Source of the DNA: Bacillota bacterium
Lineage (GTDB): Bacteria; Bacillota; Negativicutes; Sporomusales; CTSoil-080
Assembly: GCA_017889625.1 (NCBI GenBank)
Contig: JAGGAD010000017.1
Coordinates: forward strand, 1-64,000
Length of the DNA: 64,000 nt
Direction of reading: 5' to 3'
Shown: positions 12,408 through 21,049 of the stretch, one piece after another
How positions within the stretch are numbered: the stretch's first letter is position 1
Layout of the letters: each line of letters starts with the position of its first letter
The notes under the pieces: model-generated
What the model was told of the DNA's origin: nothing
The model's input: the letters and a program-made list of their open reading frames with translations, nothing else
The model's database searches: none
Made by a program: the position numbers and the translations under genes

Positions 12408-13067
12408 CTAAGCAGTAGCTTGTGCTGCAACTTTAGCATAATTTTTTATAATAACTATTGGTGTTCGTTGGCTGGCATTGCCGAAGGGATTATCAATCAA
12501 AATACGCGCTAATTTTTCCGGCTGCATTCCCTTGGAGACCCCAAGTACAGCTGCCCGCTTAAGGTCATTGACATCGGCTACCGCAGCCCCGTAGCAGCCA
12601 AGTCGCTGTTTAATGGCTTCCGCTACATCATTGGGTTTATGCGGACCATAGACAATGCATTTATCAAATGGCGGCATGGTCCCGGTCACATCATCAATCA
12701 GTGCCGCTTGCTCACCAGCCAATTCATAAAATACCCCGTTACGGCCAACAAACTTAGCTAAAAGTCCCATCAGCATAGCAAAGGTCATCCGCCATTCGCC
12801 TTCAACCGCCATCGCCGACTGCATGCCATAGGCGCTAGACAAACTTCCTTTTTGCGGCACAAACCGGCACAGGAGTTTTGCCAAAAAGCCCGGTTTCAGT
12901 TCTTCCGGGGTAACAAGCCGGCCCTGGGTAATAGCTACCACGCTTTCCGCCACTGACACTACGTCGTCCGGCCCAATCATATCTTTAGCATACTTTTCAA
13001 TGGTATCGACAATATCATCCTTGGGTGTCAGTATTCTTGTCTTAACCGGTATAAGTTCCAGTTCCAT
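12408..13067 (-). CDS. CofE-like (F420-0:gamma-glutamyl ligase family) protein
   Basis: This 219-residue protein resembles the ligase that adds glutamate to coenzyme F420-0. The DDVVSVAESVVAITQGR segment near residues 35-55 and the acidic IDDVTG stretch fit the family. Negativicutes are not known F420 makers and no other F420 genes are in the window, so the real substrate is uncertain. AGGAGG stands 7 bases before the ATG and overlaps the end of the upstream gene. Confidence 0.75.
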   Translation of the reverse strand: MELELIPVKTRILTPKDDIVDTIEKYAKDMIGPDDVVSVAESVVAITQGRLVTPEELKPGFLAKLLCRFVPQKGSLSSAYGMQSAMAVEGEWRMTFAMLMGLLAKFVGRNGVFYELAGEQAALIDDVTGTMPPFDKCIVYGPHKPNDVAEAIKQRLGCYGAAVADVNDLKRAAVLGVSKGMQPEKLARILIDNPFGNASQRTPIVIIKNYAKVAAQATA

Positions 13068-13079
13068 TTATTTATCCTC

Positions 13080-13616
13080 CTATGCTTTAGCAGTACTAGA
13101 ATTTAGTGACTTAATAAGTTCATCCGCCGTAACGGTCATCCGATTTTTGGTAATATATAATTCACCGCGGCCCACGACTTGATAGACAATGTCTACCGTG
13201 TAATCAACCATATCCGCCATAGCCGCCCGGATATCGCCGTTTTTAGCAGTAAATTTCATCGTAACGTCGACTGTTTCACCAGTGTTTAAGGGAACAATCA
13301 ACGCTTCAAAATAACCGTCGGTACGAGGCCGGGCTTCAGTTGCCAGCCATGATGACAATTCGACGGCATCAAATTGTTCCTGCGGCAAAAGGTGTCTAGT
13401 ATAGCAATCCATAATTGTCCCATCTTGATTTCCCTTGTTAACGAAAGGAACTTTGCAATTAAACACCGCCGTATTAGCATTAATATTAGTCAGGGTAAAC
13501 TCGGTACGTTGTTCTACTAAAAATTCAACTTCGACATCTCCTTGCCGGGCAACATACAGCCAGATAGCCACAGCAATCACAATAATAAGTACTATAAGAT
13601 ATACCAACCAATCCAT
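13080..13616 (-). CDS. membrane-anchored protein of unknown function
   Basis: A 178-residue protein with one N-terminal transmembrane helix (about residues 3-23, WLVYLIVLIIVIAVAIWLY) followed by a beta-rich soluble region of some 150 residues. No catalytic motif is recognised. It starts at ATG after GGAGG and is 13 bases from the CofE-like gene downstream, so the two are probably co-expressed. MurI lies just upstream. Confidence 0.75.
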   Translation of the reverse strand: MDWLVYLIVLIIVIAVAIWLYVARQGDVEVEFLVEQRTEFTLTNINANTAVFNCKVPFVNKGNQDGTIMDCYTRHLLPQEQFDAVELSSWLATEARPRTDGYFEALIVPLNTGETVDVTMKFTAKNGDIRAAMADMVDYTVDIVYQVVGRGELYITKNRMTVTADELIKSLNSSTAKA

Positions 13617-13649
13617 ATATAACCGCCTCCATCTTTTAACTAGAATACG

Positions 13650-14459
13650 TCATATAATGGCGTATTCCTCTAGCTCTGCCTTAATAAACTCGCTTTTACA
13701 GCCACGAATAATATTTTGGGAAAGGTCTCTGGCCATAACGGAATCGCCTGAAAACCCAATTTTTATCGAACCTTCACCGGTACTTGCCAAAAGGTCACGT
13801 TTGTTTAGTTCACGATAAGCAGCCCGCGCCGTCTCTCCCGCCGGGTTAACCAACGTCACGGTTTTACCCATAATCTGCTGAATCAACGGACTAATTAATG
13901 GGTAATGCGTGCAGCCCAGAATAAGCGCATCTACCTTAGCCTTAACTAGCGGTATTAAGTATTCTTTAGCCGCCGCTTCAAGAACCGAGCCACTTAAAAT
14001 GCCCTGCTCAATTAGTGGCACGAAATCGGGACAAGCCTGCGGATAAAACCGGGCCGCGTCATCAAGTTCTTTAAGCATCTTGCCATGTTTGCCGCTGGCA
14101 ACAGCAGCCTGAGTGGCAATAACTCCAATATTTTTTGTTTTAGTAGCCTCAAGGGCCGTCCTTACTCCAGTGGTCATCCCCACAAGGGGATATGAATACA
14201 TACTCCGGGCAGCTTCTAACCCCAGTGCCGTCATCGTATTACAGGCAACCACCGCCATCTTTACCTCTTGTTTAGCAAAAAACCGTAAAAATTGATTCAT
14301 AAAGTCAATAATTTGAGCTGGCGGCCTTGAACCATAAGGTGCTCTAGCCGTGTCGCCAAAATAAATGATCTTTTCATGCGGCATTAGCGCAGCAAGTTCT
14401 TTTACAACCGTCAAACCGCCGATACCTGAATCAAAGACACCGATTGCCGCACTCTTCAT
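13650..14459 (-). CDS. murI: glutamate racemase
   Basis: This 269-residue enzyme makes D-glutamate for peptidoglycan. Both catalytic cysteines are visible, in VVACNTMTA and LILGCTHYPLI, together with IGVFDSGIGGLTV and YFGDTARAPYGSRP. The length is normal for the family. GGGGG precedes the ATG by 6 bases. It is read from the same strand as its neighbours and ends 33 bases before the unknown membrane-anchored gene. Confidence 0.96.
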   Translation of the reverse strand: MKSAAIGVFDSGIGGLTVVKELAALMPHEKIIYFGDTARAPYGSRPPAQIIDFMNQFLRFFAKQEVKMAVVACNTMTALGLEAARSMYSYPLVGMTTGVRTALEATKTKNIGVIATQAAVASGKHGKMLKELDDAARFYPQACPDFVPLIEQGILSGSVLEAAAKEYLIPLVKAKVDALILGCTHYPLISPLIQQIMGKTVTLVNPAGETARAAYRELNKRDLLASTGEGSIKIGFSGDSVMARDLSQNIIRGCKSEFIKAELEEYAII

Positions 14460-14574
14460 GGCGCACCCCCTTTTTAATTATTCTCTCTTAGCGCCATCTA
14501 TTCTATGCCAATCATCCCTGAGCATATCATGCCTGCCGCTGCTATTGTTATTACTTTCCATAACAGGATTGTTC

Positions 14575-15003
14575 TTATTCATCAGCTGGGCCGATTTGTT
14601 CTTTTAATAAAGCGGCTTGCAATAAATCAAAATATTGCGCCGGTAACCTTACTATTTTACCATTAACGTCGGAAAATGCATTTTTGGTACTCCCGGTTGC
14701 CAGAAGGGTTCCATCTTCCGGGCGCACAACTCGGTAGTTAAATATCATTTTCACTTTGCTTAAATCCACCAGGGTTGTTTCAATTGTAATATTGTCATCA
14801 AACTTCGCCGAAGCGCGATACTTACAACTGACATCACTTATCGGAAACACTATTCCTGCTGCCAACAAATCAGTTATCAGAACTCCAGCCTGGCGCATGT
14901 ATTCCACTCGTCCCATTTCAAACCAGCAAAAATAGTTGGAGTGATGCACCACGCCCATCAAATCAGTTTCTACAAATCTTACTCGATTCTTTACCGGAAC
15001 CAT
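14575..15003 (-). CDS. YbgC/4HBT-family acyl-CoA thioesterase
   Basis: A hot-dog fold protein of 142 residues. The signature ETDLMGVVHHSNYFCWFEMGR contains the catalytic aspartate-equivalent region and matches the YbgC group, which hydrolyses short acyl-CoA thioesters. GAGGGG lies 7 bases ahead of ATG. A good promoter (TTGACA, 17-base spacer, TACTGA) sits at 15032-15060, so this gene probably begins a transcript running into murI. Confidence 0.88.
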   Translation of the reverse strand: MVPVKNRVRFVETDLMGVVHHSNYFCWFEMGRVEYMRQAGVLITDLLAAGIVFPISDVSCKYRASAKFDDNITIETTLVDLSKVKMIFNYRVVRPEDGTLLATGSTKNAFSDVNGKIVRLPAQYFDLLQAALLKEQIGPADE

Positions 15004-15031
15004 ATTATGTCCCCTCTTCCTCTATGTAATC

Positions 15032-15060
15032 TCAGTAATCCGGGCTGCTTCATTTGTCAA
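15032..15060 (-). promoter_or_regulatory. sigma-A-type promoter for the thioesterase gene
   Basis: On the minus strand TTGACA (15055-15060) and TACTGA (15032-15037) are separated by exactly 17 bases, 30-60 bases before the thioesterase start. Confidence 0.65.
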
Positions 15061-15266
15061 TATTCTTTCCCGCCGACCCACCATTTGACCCCGCCTATAA
15101 TTAAAAAGACCAGGCTTCCGCCAAGTCTGAGTAGCAACCGGAAACCATAGTTTAATGTCGACTTATCCGATAAAGATGTCCAAGCCCGCGCTAAATCATC
15201 TATTATTGTACTTTCTATTTCCTTATTTGTAAAGGCAAACCAAGCTATTGAAAGGGCCTCAAAATA
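15057..15266 (-). pseudogene. open frame of 69 codons without a standard start
   Basis: On the minus strand a frame stays open for 69 codons and ends at TGA inside the -35 box of the thioesterase promoter. The predicted C terminus is protein-like: a basic amphipathic stretch (LDDLARAW-like) followed by LRLGGSLVFLIIGGVKWW and GGKEY, which could be a membrane helix. No ATG, GTG or TTG occurs in frame. It is either a decayed gene remnant, a gene using an ATA/ATT start, or chance. The family is not recognised. Confidence 0.3.
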
Positions 15267-15530
15267 TTAACTATCAAAATAGCTATCCCCTCACCAATGG
15301 CTAAGGGATAGCTATACAAAACCTTACATTATTGTATGTATATAATCGACCGGCATAATACAGAAAGGTTGGGTGAACTGTACTATGCCGATCGTTAGCT
15401 TTTATAGGTAAATTGTACCAAGCTATTTTGACAATTACGTTGCAAATTTGTTACTAAACTGTAACAATTTCACAACGAATTTTCAGATCTAATATTTACC
15501 CTGCCTTGGTGCATGTTTTCCGGTTAGGCA
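15267..15530. other. gene-free stretch with three hairpins
   Basis: No gene is supported here. Inverted repeats are seen at 15280-15314 (ATAGCTATCCC/GGGATAGCTAT), 15351-15390 (CGGCATA..TACAG/CTGTA..TATGCCG) and 15448-15467 (TTGTTAC/GTAACAA). The last is the best candidate for the 3' end of the histidine kinase transcript. Confidence 0.5.
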
Positions 15531-16697
15531 TCAAACCATTGGTTTCGCTGCTGGCCCAGCCGGCAGCAGTACATTAAAGATACTGCCCACCCCCACTATA
15601 CTTTCGACATTCACTTGACCGCCGTGGTTTTCAACTAGTTGCTTGACAATAGCAAGCCCAATGCCGGATCCACCGCTTTTCCGGTCCCGGGATTTATCGC
15701 CCCGGTAAAAATGATCGAAAACATACGGTAAATCGTCGGGGGGAATTCCCGGACCGTTGTCTTCAATCGCCACCTTCAGCCATTGATGTCCACGATTCCC
15801 AACCATAGCCGTGGTTACCTGCACCCGGCCTTGACACAAAGAATAGCGGATGGCATTTATCAGGATATTATCGAACACCTGGCTCATCCGGTCAGCATCC
15901 ACTACCACTTCCGGCAGATTATCCGCCAGGGTGCAGCTCACCTTAATTTGTTTTTCATCGGCCAGGGATTTCAACTTCATCAAGCTCCGGGTAATGAGTT
16001 GATTCATGTCGGTGGGCAGTTTTTCCAAGGCCAATTGGCGAACTTCCGCCAATGATAAATCCCGCAAATCTTTAATCAGACGATTTAATCGCACCGCCTC
16101 TTCATGCAGTGAACTCAGTTGGTCTGGGCTTGGTTCAATCACACCATCGATCATCCCTTCCAGATTCCCCTGGATAACGGCCAACGGTGTCCGCAGTTCG
16201 TGGGCGATATTGGCCAGCAGTTGCCGCCTGAGCTTCGTGTTGGTTGCCAAGGTCTGCGACATTCGATTGAAGATCACGGCCAAATGACCGATCTCATCCC
16301 TGGTTTCTACTAAGACCGTTTGCCCCAAATTGCCTTTCTCAATTTGTTCGGCGGCGCGGCTTAAATTACGAAGCGGAACTGTAATGCTACGGGCCAGAGC
16401 ATAGCTGGCCGCCAATCCGGCTGCCAAAATGCCTAGTCCTACCCAGATAAGCGATTGATGAACCGATGCGAGGAATGTATGTTCCAGGGGGCCCATCATG
16501 ATGGTCATCAGCGGTTGACCACCCGCTTGCCCCATCAGATCGCCTTGACTCATCTCCATATGCTGCACTACCAGGTATTCTTTGAACAGTTCAGTCATCT
16601 GCGTATTCGCCAAATAAATCAGAACAAACACGGTTATGGCCACCGCCAAAAAGGTAAATCCGGTAATCCGATAGATAATGCTATTGATTTTATTCAT
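15531..16697 (-). CDS. sensor histidine kinase with Met-rich extracytoplasmic loop
   Basis: About 388 residues. Two membrane helices (about 11-30 and 80-100) flank a 50-residue loop holding seven methionines and histidines in 35 residues (M34, H46, M47, M49, M55, M64, M67, M68, H73), unlike a generic sensor. A HAMP region follows, then the H box (IAHELRTPL), the N box (VFDNILINAIRYS) and G boxes (EDNGPGIPPDD, GSGIGLAIVKQL). The ATG at 16697 overlaps the regulator stop by 8 bases. The loop composition suggests Cu(I) or Ag(I) sensing (inference). Confidence 0.92.
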   Translation of the reverse strand: MNKINSIIYRITGFTFLAVAITVFVLIYLANTQMTELFKEYLVVQHMEMSQGDLMGQAGGQPLMTIMMGPLEHTFLASVHQSLIWVGLGILAAGLAASYALARSITVPLRNLSRAAEQIEKGNLGQTVLVETRDEIGHLAVIFNRMSQTLATNTKLRRQLLANIAHELRTPLAVIQGNLEGMIDGVIEPSPDQLSSLHEEAVRLNRLIKDLRDLSLAEVRQLALEKLPTDMNQLITRSLMKLKSLADEKQIKVSCTLADNLPEVVVDADRMSQVFDNILINAIRYSLCQGRVQVTTAMVGNRGHQWLKVAIEDNGPGIPPDDLPYVFDHFYRGDKSRDRKSGGSGIGLAIVKQLVENHGGQVNVESIVGVGSIFNVLLPAGPAAKPMV

Positions 16698-17385
16698 CGC
16701 CACCACCGGCAAATTTATAGCCAATCCCATATACGGTTAGAATATATCGAGGTTCTTTTGAATTGTTTTCTAGTTTGCGGCGCAAATTCTTTATATGAGC
16801 GTCAATGGTTCGCTCATACCCATCAAATGCATAGCCCTGGGTTAGTTCTACAATCTGCAGCCGACTAAATACTTTGCCCGCATTAGTTGCCAAAACTTCT
16901 AACAGTTTAAATTCGGTGGGCGTGAGCTCCACCAGCTGACTACCGTTCATTACCTGGTGACATTCAAGATCAATCGTCAGCCCGCCCACCTTAATCGGCT
17001 CGTTCATTACGACTTCCTTATGGGCGCGGCGTAAAATAACTTTAGCCCTAGCAACTACTTCCTTAGGGCTAAATGGCTTGGTCACGTAGTCATCCGCTCC
17101 GATTTCAAGACCTACCAGCCGATCGCTTTCTTCGTCCCTGGCAGTTAACATGATAATCGGTATATCGTTATCCCGGCGGACTTTTCGGCATACGTCCCAC
17201 CCATCAAGTCCAGGCAGCATTAAGTCCAGAATCATGATATCCGGTTTTTTTTCACGCACGGCTTGTAATGCATCTAAGCCGTCATTGACCATATAGGTAA
17301 TAAATCCCGCTTTATCAAAATAGGTCTTGAGCAATTGAGTCAGTTTGGCATCATCATCAACAATCAGTACTGAATATTGGGCCAT
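16690..17385 (-). CDS. OmpR-family response regulator
   Basis: Receiver domain at residues 1-120 with the acidic pocket (IVDDD), phospho-acceptor Asp in DIMILDLMLPGLDGW, and the conserved Thr/Lys (MLTA, DDYVTKPF). The C-terminal winged helix (residues 135-230) has ELTPTEFKLLEVL and RTIDAHIKNLRRKLE typical of OmpR/PhoB DNA binding. GGAGGAG lies before ATG. It is coupled to the histidine kinase. The 11-bp-phased repeats at 18131-18169 are the likely target. Confidence 0.95.
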   Translation of the reverse strand: MAQYSVLIVDDDAKLTQLLKTYFDKAGFITYMVNDGLDALQAVREKKPDIMILDLMLPGLDGWDVCRKVRRDNDIPIIMLTARDEESDRLVGLEIGADDYVTKPFSPKEVVARAKVILRRAHKEVVMNEPIKVGGLTIDLECHQVMNGSQLVELTPTEFKLLEVLATNAGKVFSRLQIVELTQGYAFDGYERTIDAHIKNLRRKLENNSKEPRYILTVYGIGYKFAGGGDE

Positions 17386-17486
17386 AACCTACTCCTCCTC
17401 TCACACAGTTTTTTTATTAATAATTCGTCGGTGGTAAAGCCCACTCCTCTGCTGGAAAATTTCGTAAGACAATTGGTGGTTATAGT

Positions 17487-17536
17487 AAGTAGGCGAAGGT
17501 GCGTTTCCTTCTGGAAGCGCCACCTTCGCCTACTTG
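17487..17536 (-). terminator. strong hairpin between Met/His-tail gene and response regulator
   Basis: A GC-rich stem (AAGTAGGCGAAGGTG with CACCTTCGCCTACTT) begins directly after the stop of the gene at 17538. There is no clear T run on the minus strand, so it may only partly stop or stabilise the transcript before the two-component genes. Confidence 0.6.
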
Positions 17537-17537
17537 T

Positions 17538-18077
17538 TTACTGGTGTTCCATATGTTCCATATTTTGCATATTACCCATGTTTTCCATATGCTGCATATG
17601 CTCGCCACCGCCATTGGAGTTCCACCCCATAAGCGTTGGATCAACCATACCAAAAACCATCGCTACGTGATTCACAACAAGAAAGACGATCAAGATAATA
17701 AAATGAAGCTTCATTTTCTGATTATCTGTTTTACGCTTGCCGATTAATCCAAGTTCCAGTAAGGCAATGCCAACCAGCGGAATAACACCGCTGAGGTAGG
17801 CTCCCACGGCGAGGATATCAGCAGTACCACGCCACTGAATATGGGGAACAACCGTTGTAATTAAATTCAGGAAGACAGCTAAAAAATAGAAACCTAGCAC
17901 AATCCCCAGCCACTTATTCCAGATTCTCCAGCCACCCGCATTGGAACCACGAAGAAATACCGTGAAAAACTCTGTTGCAACTAGTGTTTCTGCTAATACC
18001 ACCGGAATAACCATGTAAATAATAAGATTCCATGGTTGGTTGAGAGATAATAATTCCATGTAATGTGTCATTATCAT
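17538..18077 (-). CDS. multi-spanning membrane protein with Met/His-rich C-terminal tail
   Basis: About 179 residues with four or five predicted membrane helices (segments near LIIYMVIPVVLAETL, WLGIVLGFYFLAVFLNLI, VIPLVGIALLELGLI, LHFIILIVFLVV). The last 20 residues are almost only His, Met, Asn, Glu and Gln (HMQHMENMGN and similar), a likely soft-metal-binding tail. The start is uncertain: ATG at 18077, GTG at 18092 or ATG at 18071. It lies upstream of a two-component system with a Met-rich sensor and has four phased repeats in its promoter. Metal transport or buffering is inferred, not shown. Confidence 0.75.
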   Translation of the reverse strand: MIMTHYMELLSLNQPWNLIIYMVIPVVLAETLVATEFFTVFLRGSNAGGWRIWNKWLGIVLGFYFLAVFLNLITTVVPHIQWRGTADILAVGAYLSGVIPLVGIALLELGLIGKRKTDNQKMKLHFIILIVFLVVNHVAMVFGMVDPTLMGWNSNGGGEHMQHMENMGNMQNMEHMEHQ

Positions 18078-18115
18078 AACGCTTCGCACCATCCTTCATT
18101 TGATTTATAGACATT

Positions 18116-18121
18116 ATTATA
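18116..18121 (-). promoter_or_regulatory. -10 box of the Met/His-tail gene
   Basis: TATAAT on the minus strand. No good -35 lies 17 bases upstream; the phased repeats occupy that place, as at activator-dependent promoters. Confidence 0.55.
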
Positions 18122-18130
18122 GACATCAAC

Positions 18131-18169
18131 TATGAAGAACTTGTGAAAAAGCTATGAAGAACTGATGAG
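18131..18169 (-). promoter_or_regulatory. four 11-bp-phased direct repeats (response-regulator operator)
   Basis: On the plus strand the hexamers TATGAA (18131), TGTGAA (18142), TATGAA (18153) and GATGAG (18164) recur with an exact 11-bp period, embedded in a 12-bp repeat CTATGAAGAACT at 22-bp spacing. Tandem direct repeats on one helix face are how OmpR/PhoB-type regulators bind. They cover the -35 position of the downstream promoter. Confidence 0.65.
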
Positions 18170-18185
18170 TTTTGCAATTCGTTAA

Positions 18186-19598
18186 CTAGTAATTATTTGC
18201 TACTTTCACAATCTGATCCCAGGTTCGTTTGTAGGAACTTGATTCGCTGGTGAGGGTAAGTTCTTTTTCTGCACGAGTGACCGCCGTATAAAGCCAGCGG
18301 GGATTATTTCTGAAAGCATCTTGGTGAACGAAGACTTTTTCCCATTGACCACCTTGGCTTTTGTGAGCGGTGATGACGTATCCATAGGTGGCGATGGATA
18401 CGTCTTTGGATAGTTCGTACCGGCTGGTGTTGATGTTTCTATCACACCAAGCTAGGGGAAAGTGTTTATCAACATCAATGAATTGTCCATGATAGACGGA
18501 TGGTTTTTCGGTGGCTGGCAAAAGAAGAATTTTATATTTTCCATTTGTAAGCAAACAACCTTCAACAGAAACGAGGGCTTTTTGAGCATTATCTCTGATC
18601 GGAAGACTTTTTGCTGTAATGATGGCAACCTGATCAAGCGTTAGTTTATCGCCGTTGACAAAGTATGTACCATTGCCGATAAAAATAATTTTATCGCCAT
18701 TTTGGGGCTGACTCGTTATATTTTCACCAAACTTAACTTGACGGGCGGTTCGGTTGAGAACGAGTCTTGCTTTGTTCGTGCCGATGATAAAGATACTATT
18801 TTCGTTATTAATGACTGACTGTAGGAAGGCTCTAGCGGTAGCTTGTTTTCCCAATATATTGACTTCACCACGGGACTCATTGGGAATGATGATGTGTTTG
18901 AAGTTCCTGAGGCAGGTTGCGTAGAGAAGGATTTCACTGTCAGATCCTTGACGTTTCACTTCGGTGAGTTCGAAATTTTTGTGATTTAGGATCTCCGGAT
19001 CGTCACCAACTGGTTCAAGTTGAAAGTTGTCACCGAAGAAGATCACTTTTGCCTTGACTAGCTTGATTTCATGGATGAGGTCAGTGTAAACGGTTTTGCT
19101 AATCATCGAAGCTTCATCGACAAAAATCACATGATGATGTTTAAAGGTAACACTTGGTATCCACTCGCCGGTGTCGGGGTCGGGAGAACCGTATAGTATT
19201 GAGTGAAGGGTTTTAAACGCGACTTTTATGTCACCGAATTTTTCTTTTAAGACCTTAACGGCTTGGTTGGTGGGAGCTGTGATGATACATTCTTTATTGA
19301 TAGCTTGTACATAATTTACAAGGTTTTCCGCTATCGTAGTTTTGCCGGTACCGGCATAGCCGGAAAGAATATAGACAGATTCTTTCCGTTCAGACAAAAA
19401 AGCGGCTATTTCTTTCAGGGCTGCTTCCTGCTGAGTTGTGTAAGTAATAGGGTTTTTACGAAGGGTTAGAATATCAGGTTTTTGGTTGGATAATTCAACG
19501 GGATTGTTTTCTTGCCCGGCTTGTTCCACTGTTTTTCTAATTGCTTCTGGGGTAGCGCTTTTAAATTGCTGTATGTTGGTGTGCCTCCTTTCATTCAC
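18186..19598 (-). CDS. RecD/Dda-like ATP-dependent DNA helicase
   Basis: A 470-residue superfamily 1 helicase. Walker A is GYAGTGKTT (about residue 80), Walker B VIFVDEASMIS (about 155), with C-terminal motifs VITAHKSQGGQWEKV and WLYTAVTRAEKEL. It is much smaller than RecD2 and closer to phage Dda-type 5'-3' helicases. The start is GTG with GAGG 5 bases ahead. It stands alone with no phage genes beside it, and a role in stalled-fork processing or mobile DNA cannot be decided here. Confidence 0.88.
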   Translation of the reverse strand: MNERRHTNIQQFKSATPEAIRKTVEQAGQENNPVELSNQKPDILTLRKNPITYTTQQEAALKEIAAFLSERKESVYILSGYAGTGKTTIAENLVNYVQAINKECIITAPTNQAVKVLKEKFGDIKVAFKTLHSILYGSPDPDTGEWIPSVTFKHHHVIFVDEASMISKTVYTDLIHEIKLVKAKVIFFGDNFQLEPVGDDPEILNHKNFELTEVKRQGSDSEILLYATCLRNFKHIIIPNESRGEVNILGKQATARAFLQSVINNENSIFIIGTNKARLVLNRTARQVKFGENITSQPQNGDKIIFIGNGTYFVNGDKLTLDQVAIITAKSLPIRDNAQKALVSVEGCLLTNGKYKILLLPATEKPSVYHGQFIDVDKHFPLAWCDRNINTSRYELSKDVSIATYGYVITAHKSQGGQWEKVFVHQDAFRNNPRWLYTAVTRAEKELTLTSESSSYKRTWDQIVKVANNY

Positions 19599-19700
19599 AT
19601 ATTCCTCGCCAACATATTATTAGAACCAATATATTAGTATTGAAAAATAATGTCAATGGCAATAACCTCGCCTGGCACAGCAAAAGCCTTGCTAGAAAAA

Positions 19701-19742
19701 CTAAAGACCAGGTTTATCTGGTCAGATAAACCTGGTCTTTAG
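19701..19742 (-). terminator. perfect 20-bp-stem terminator after MFS gene
   Basis: CTAAAGACCAGGTTTATCTG and its exact complement are separated by two bases; TTTTTC follows on the minus strand. It ends the MFS transporter message. Confidence 0.9.
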
Positions 19743-19754
19743 TCATTTTGAGAA

Positions 19755-21008
19755 TCAACCTTGCTTAGTAGCAAAAACCTTGGGCGCGTTTAGACCGAAC
19801 GCAAGAATGCAGCCAATAATCGCAACGAAAACGATAATGTTGATTGGCATTTGGTACATTCCGGTCATATGCAGCGCCGTAGCCCCAGCTGAAACTCCCA
19901 CCGTTCCTGCGAACATGTTAATCCCCTGGGCCAGTCCGCCCAATCTGCCGGTAACATTTTCCGGGTAATTTTTGGCAATAAAGGCATTAGACACTGGCAT
20001 AAGCACTGACAAGAACAACCCAGCCAAAACCAGGTCACCTAAAAGCACTGATCCACCAGCAGTTACAGCCTCAAACTTAATCGCAAAAATAAATACTGCA
20101 AAAGCGATAAAGGCAATGACCAGCACTGGCTTGGAACGGCCACCAAACACTTTTTCTACAACGAAGCCACTCAAGATCGCGCCAATCATGGCAGCAATCT
20201 GAACTATTGACATGTAACTACCGGCTGTCACTGGCCCCATTCCCAGCCCTACCGGCGGAGCAATAGCGATGTAGCTAGGTACAATATCATTAAACCCTTG
20301 GTAAATCCAACTAGCGAAAATTACACAACCAACTACCATCCACGTGGCAGGCTGCTTAATCGCCAACTTAAAGGCACTCTCGGAGCCAGCCGCCGGTATT
20401 TCGCGGGCTTCCAGCTGTGGCGCCTTAGGACCAAAGCCCGCGATGATCGTAAGGATCAAAGCAATAATGCCAACAAAGCTTAGACACGCCAGCGTCATTG
20501 CCCAATTTCCCGTAGCCTCAAAGATTACCGGCGAAATCATGAAACTGAACGCTATTCCCAATCCCATTGCCACGCCTTGAACCCCGGTAACAAGCCCGCG
20601 TTCATGATTCGGGAACCACTCTGCCGCAATTCGGACTGAGGAGCCCATGATGGGACCACCCCCGATAGCTTGGATAGATCTGAGCACGCCTAAGCCCAAG
20701 ATGGTATCACCAAAAAACGGCATCAATACCGAACCAATAATCATTAATAGCAGGCAGGTACCCCATACCTTTACAATGCCAAACCGGTCAAGTAACCACC
20801 CACCGGCAATACAAGCAATAGCACCAAAAAAATTAAATGTTCCCATTGTAGCACCAACAACTTCGCCCAGTGAGGCTCCTAAGGTGTTAGCGATCGGACC
20901 GATTAACGTAGTCGGCGCAATCAGAGAAACTGCGTTTGTCGCAGTCGCTAAACAGAGTGCGATGAACATATACCAGCGAAACTTCGGGTACACTACTTTA
21001 TCACTCAT
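19755..21008 (-). CDS. MFS transporter
   Basis: This 417-residue protein has about 12 hydrophobic helices and an MFS loop between helices 2 and 3 (GGWLLDRFGIVKVWG). The region RIAAEWFPNHERGLVTGVQG is the second typical signature. It resembles organic-acid carriers of the family, but the substrate cannot be read from the sequence. AGGAG lies ahead of the ATG. Transcribed alone, with a strong terminator. A structured region of unknown role precedes it. Confidence 0.88.
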   Translation of the reverse strand: MSDKVVYPKFRWYMFIALCLATATNAVSLIAPTTLIGPIANTLGASLGEVVGATMGTFNFFGAIACIAGGWLLDRFGIVKVWGTCLLLMIIGSVLMPFFGDTILGLGVLRSIQAIGGGPIMGSSVRIAAEWFPNHERGLVTGVQGVAMGLGIAFSFMISPVIFEATGNWAMTLACLSFVGIIALILTIIAGFGPKAPQLEAREIPAAGSESAFKLAIKQPATWMVVGCVIFASWIYQGFNDIVPSYIAIAPPVGLGMGPVTAGSYMSIVQIAAMIGAILSGFVVEKVFGGRSKPVLVIAFIAFAVFIFAIKFEAVTAGGSVLLGDLVLAGLFLSVLMPVSNAFIAKNYPENVTGRLGGLAQGINMFAGTVGVSAGATALHMTGMYQMPINIIVFVAIIGCILAFGLNAPKVFATKQG

Positions 21009-21049
21009 TATTTTCTCTCCTATTTGTTTATAGTACTAAGATCGATTTA

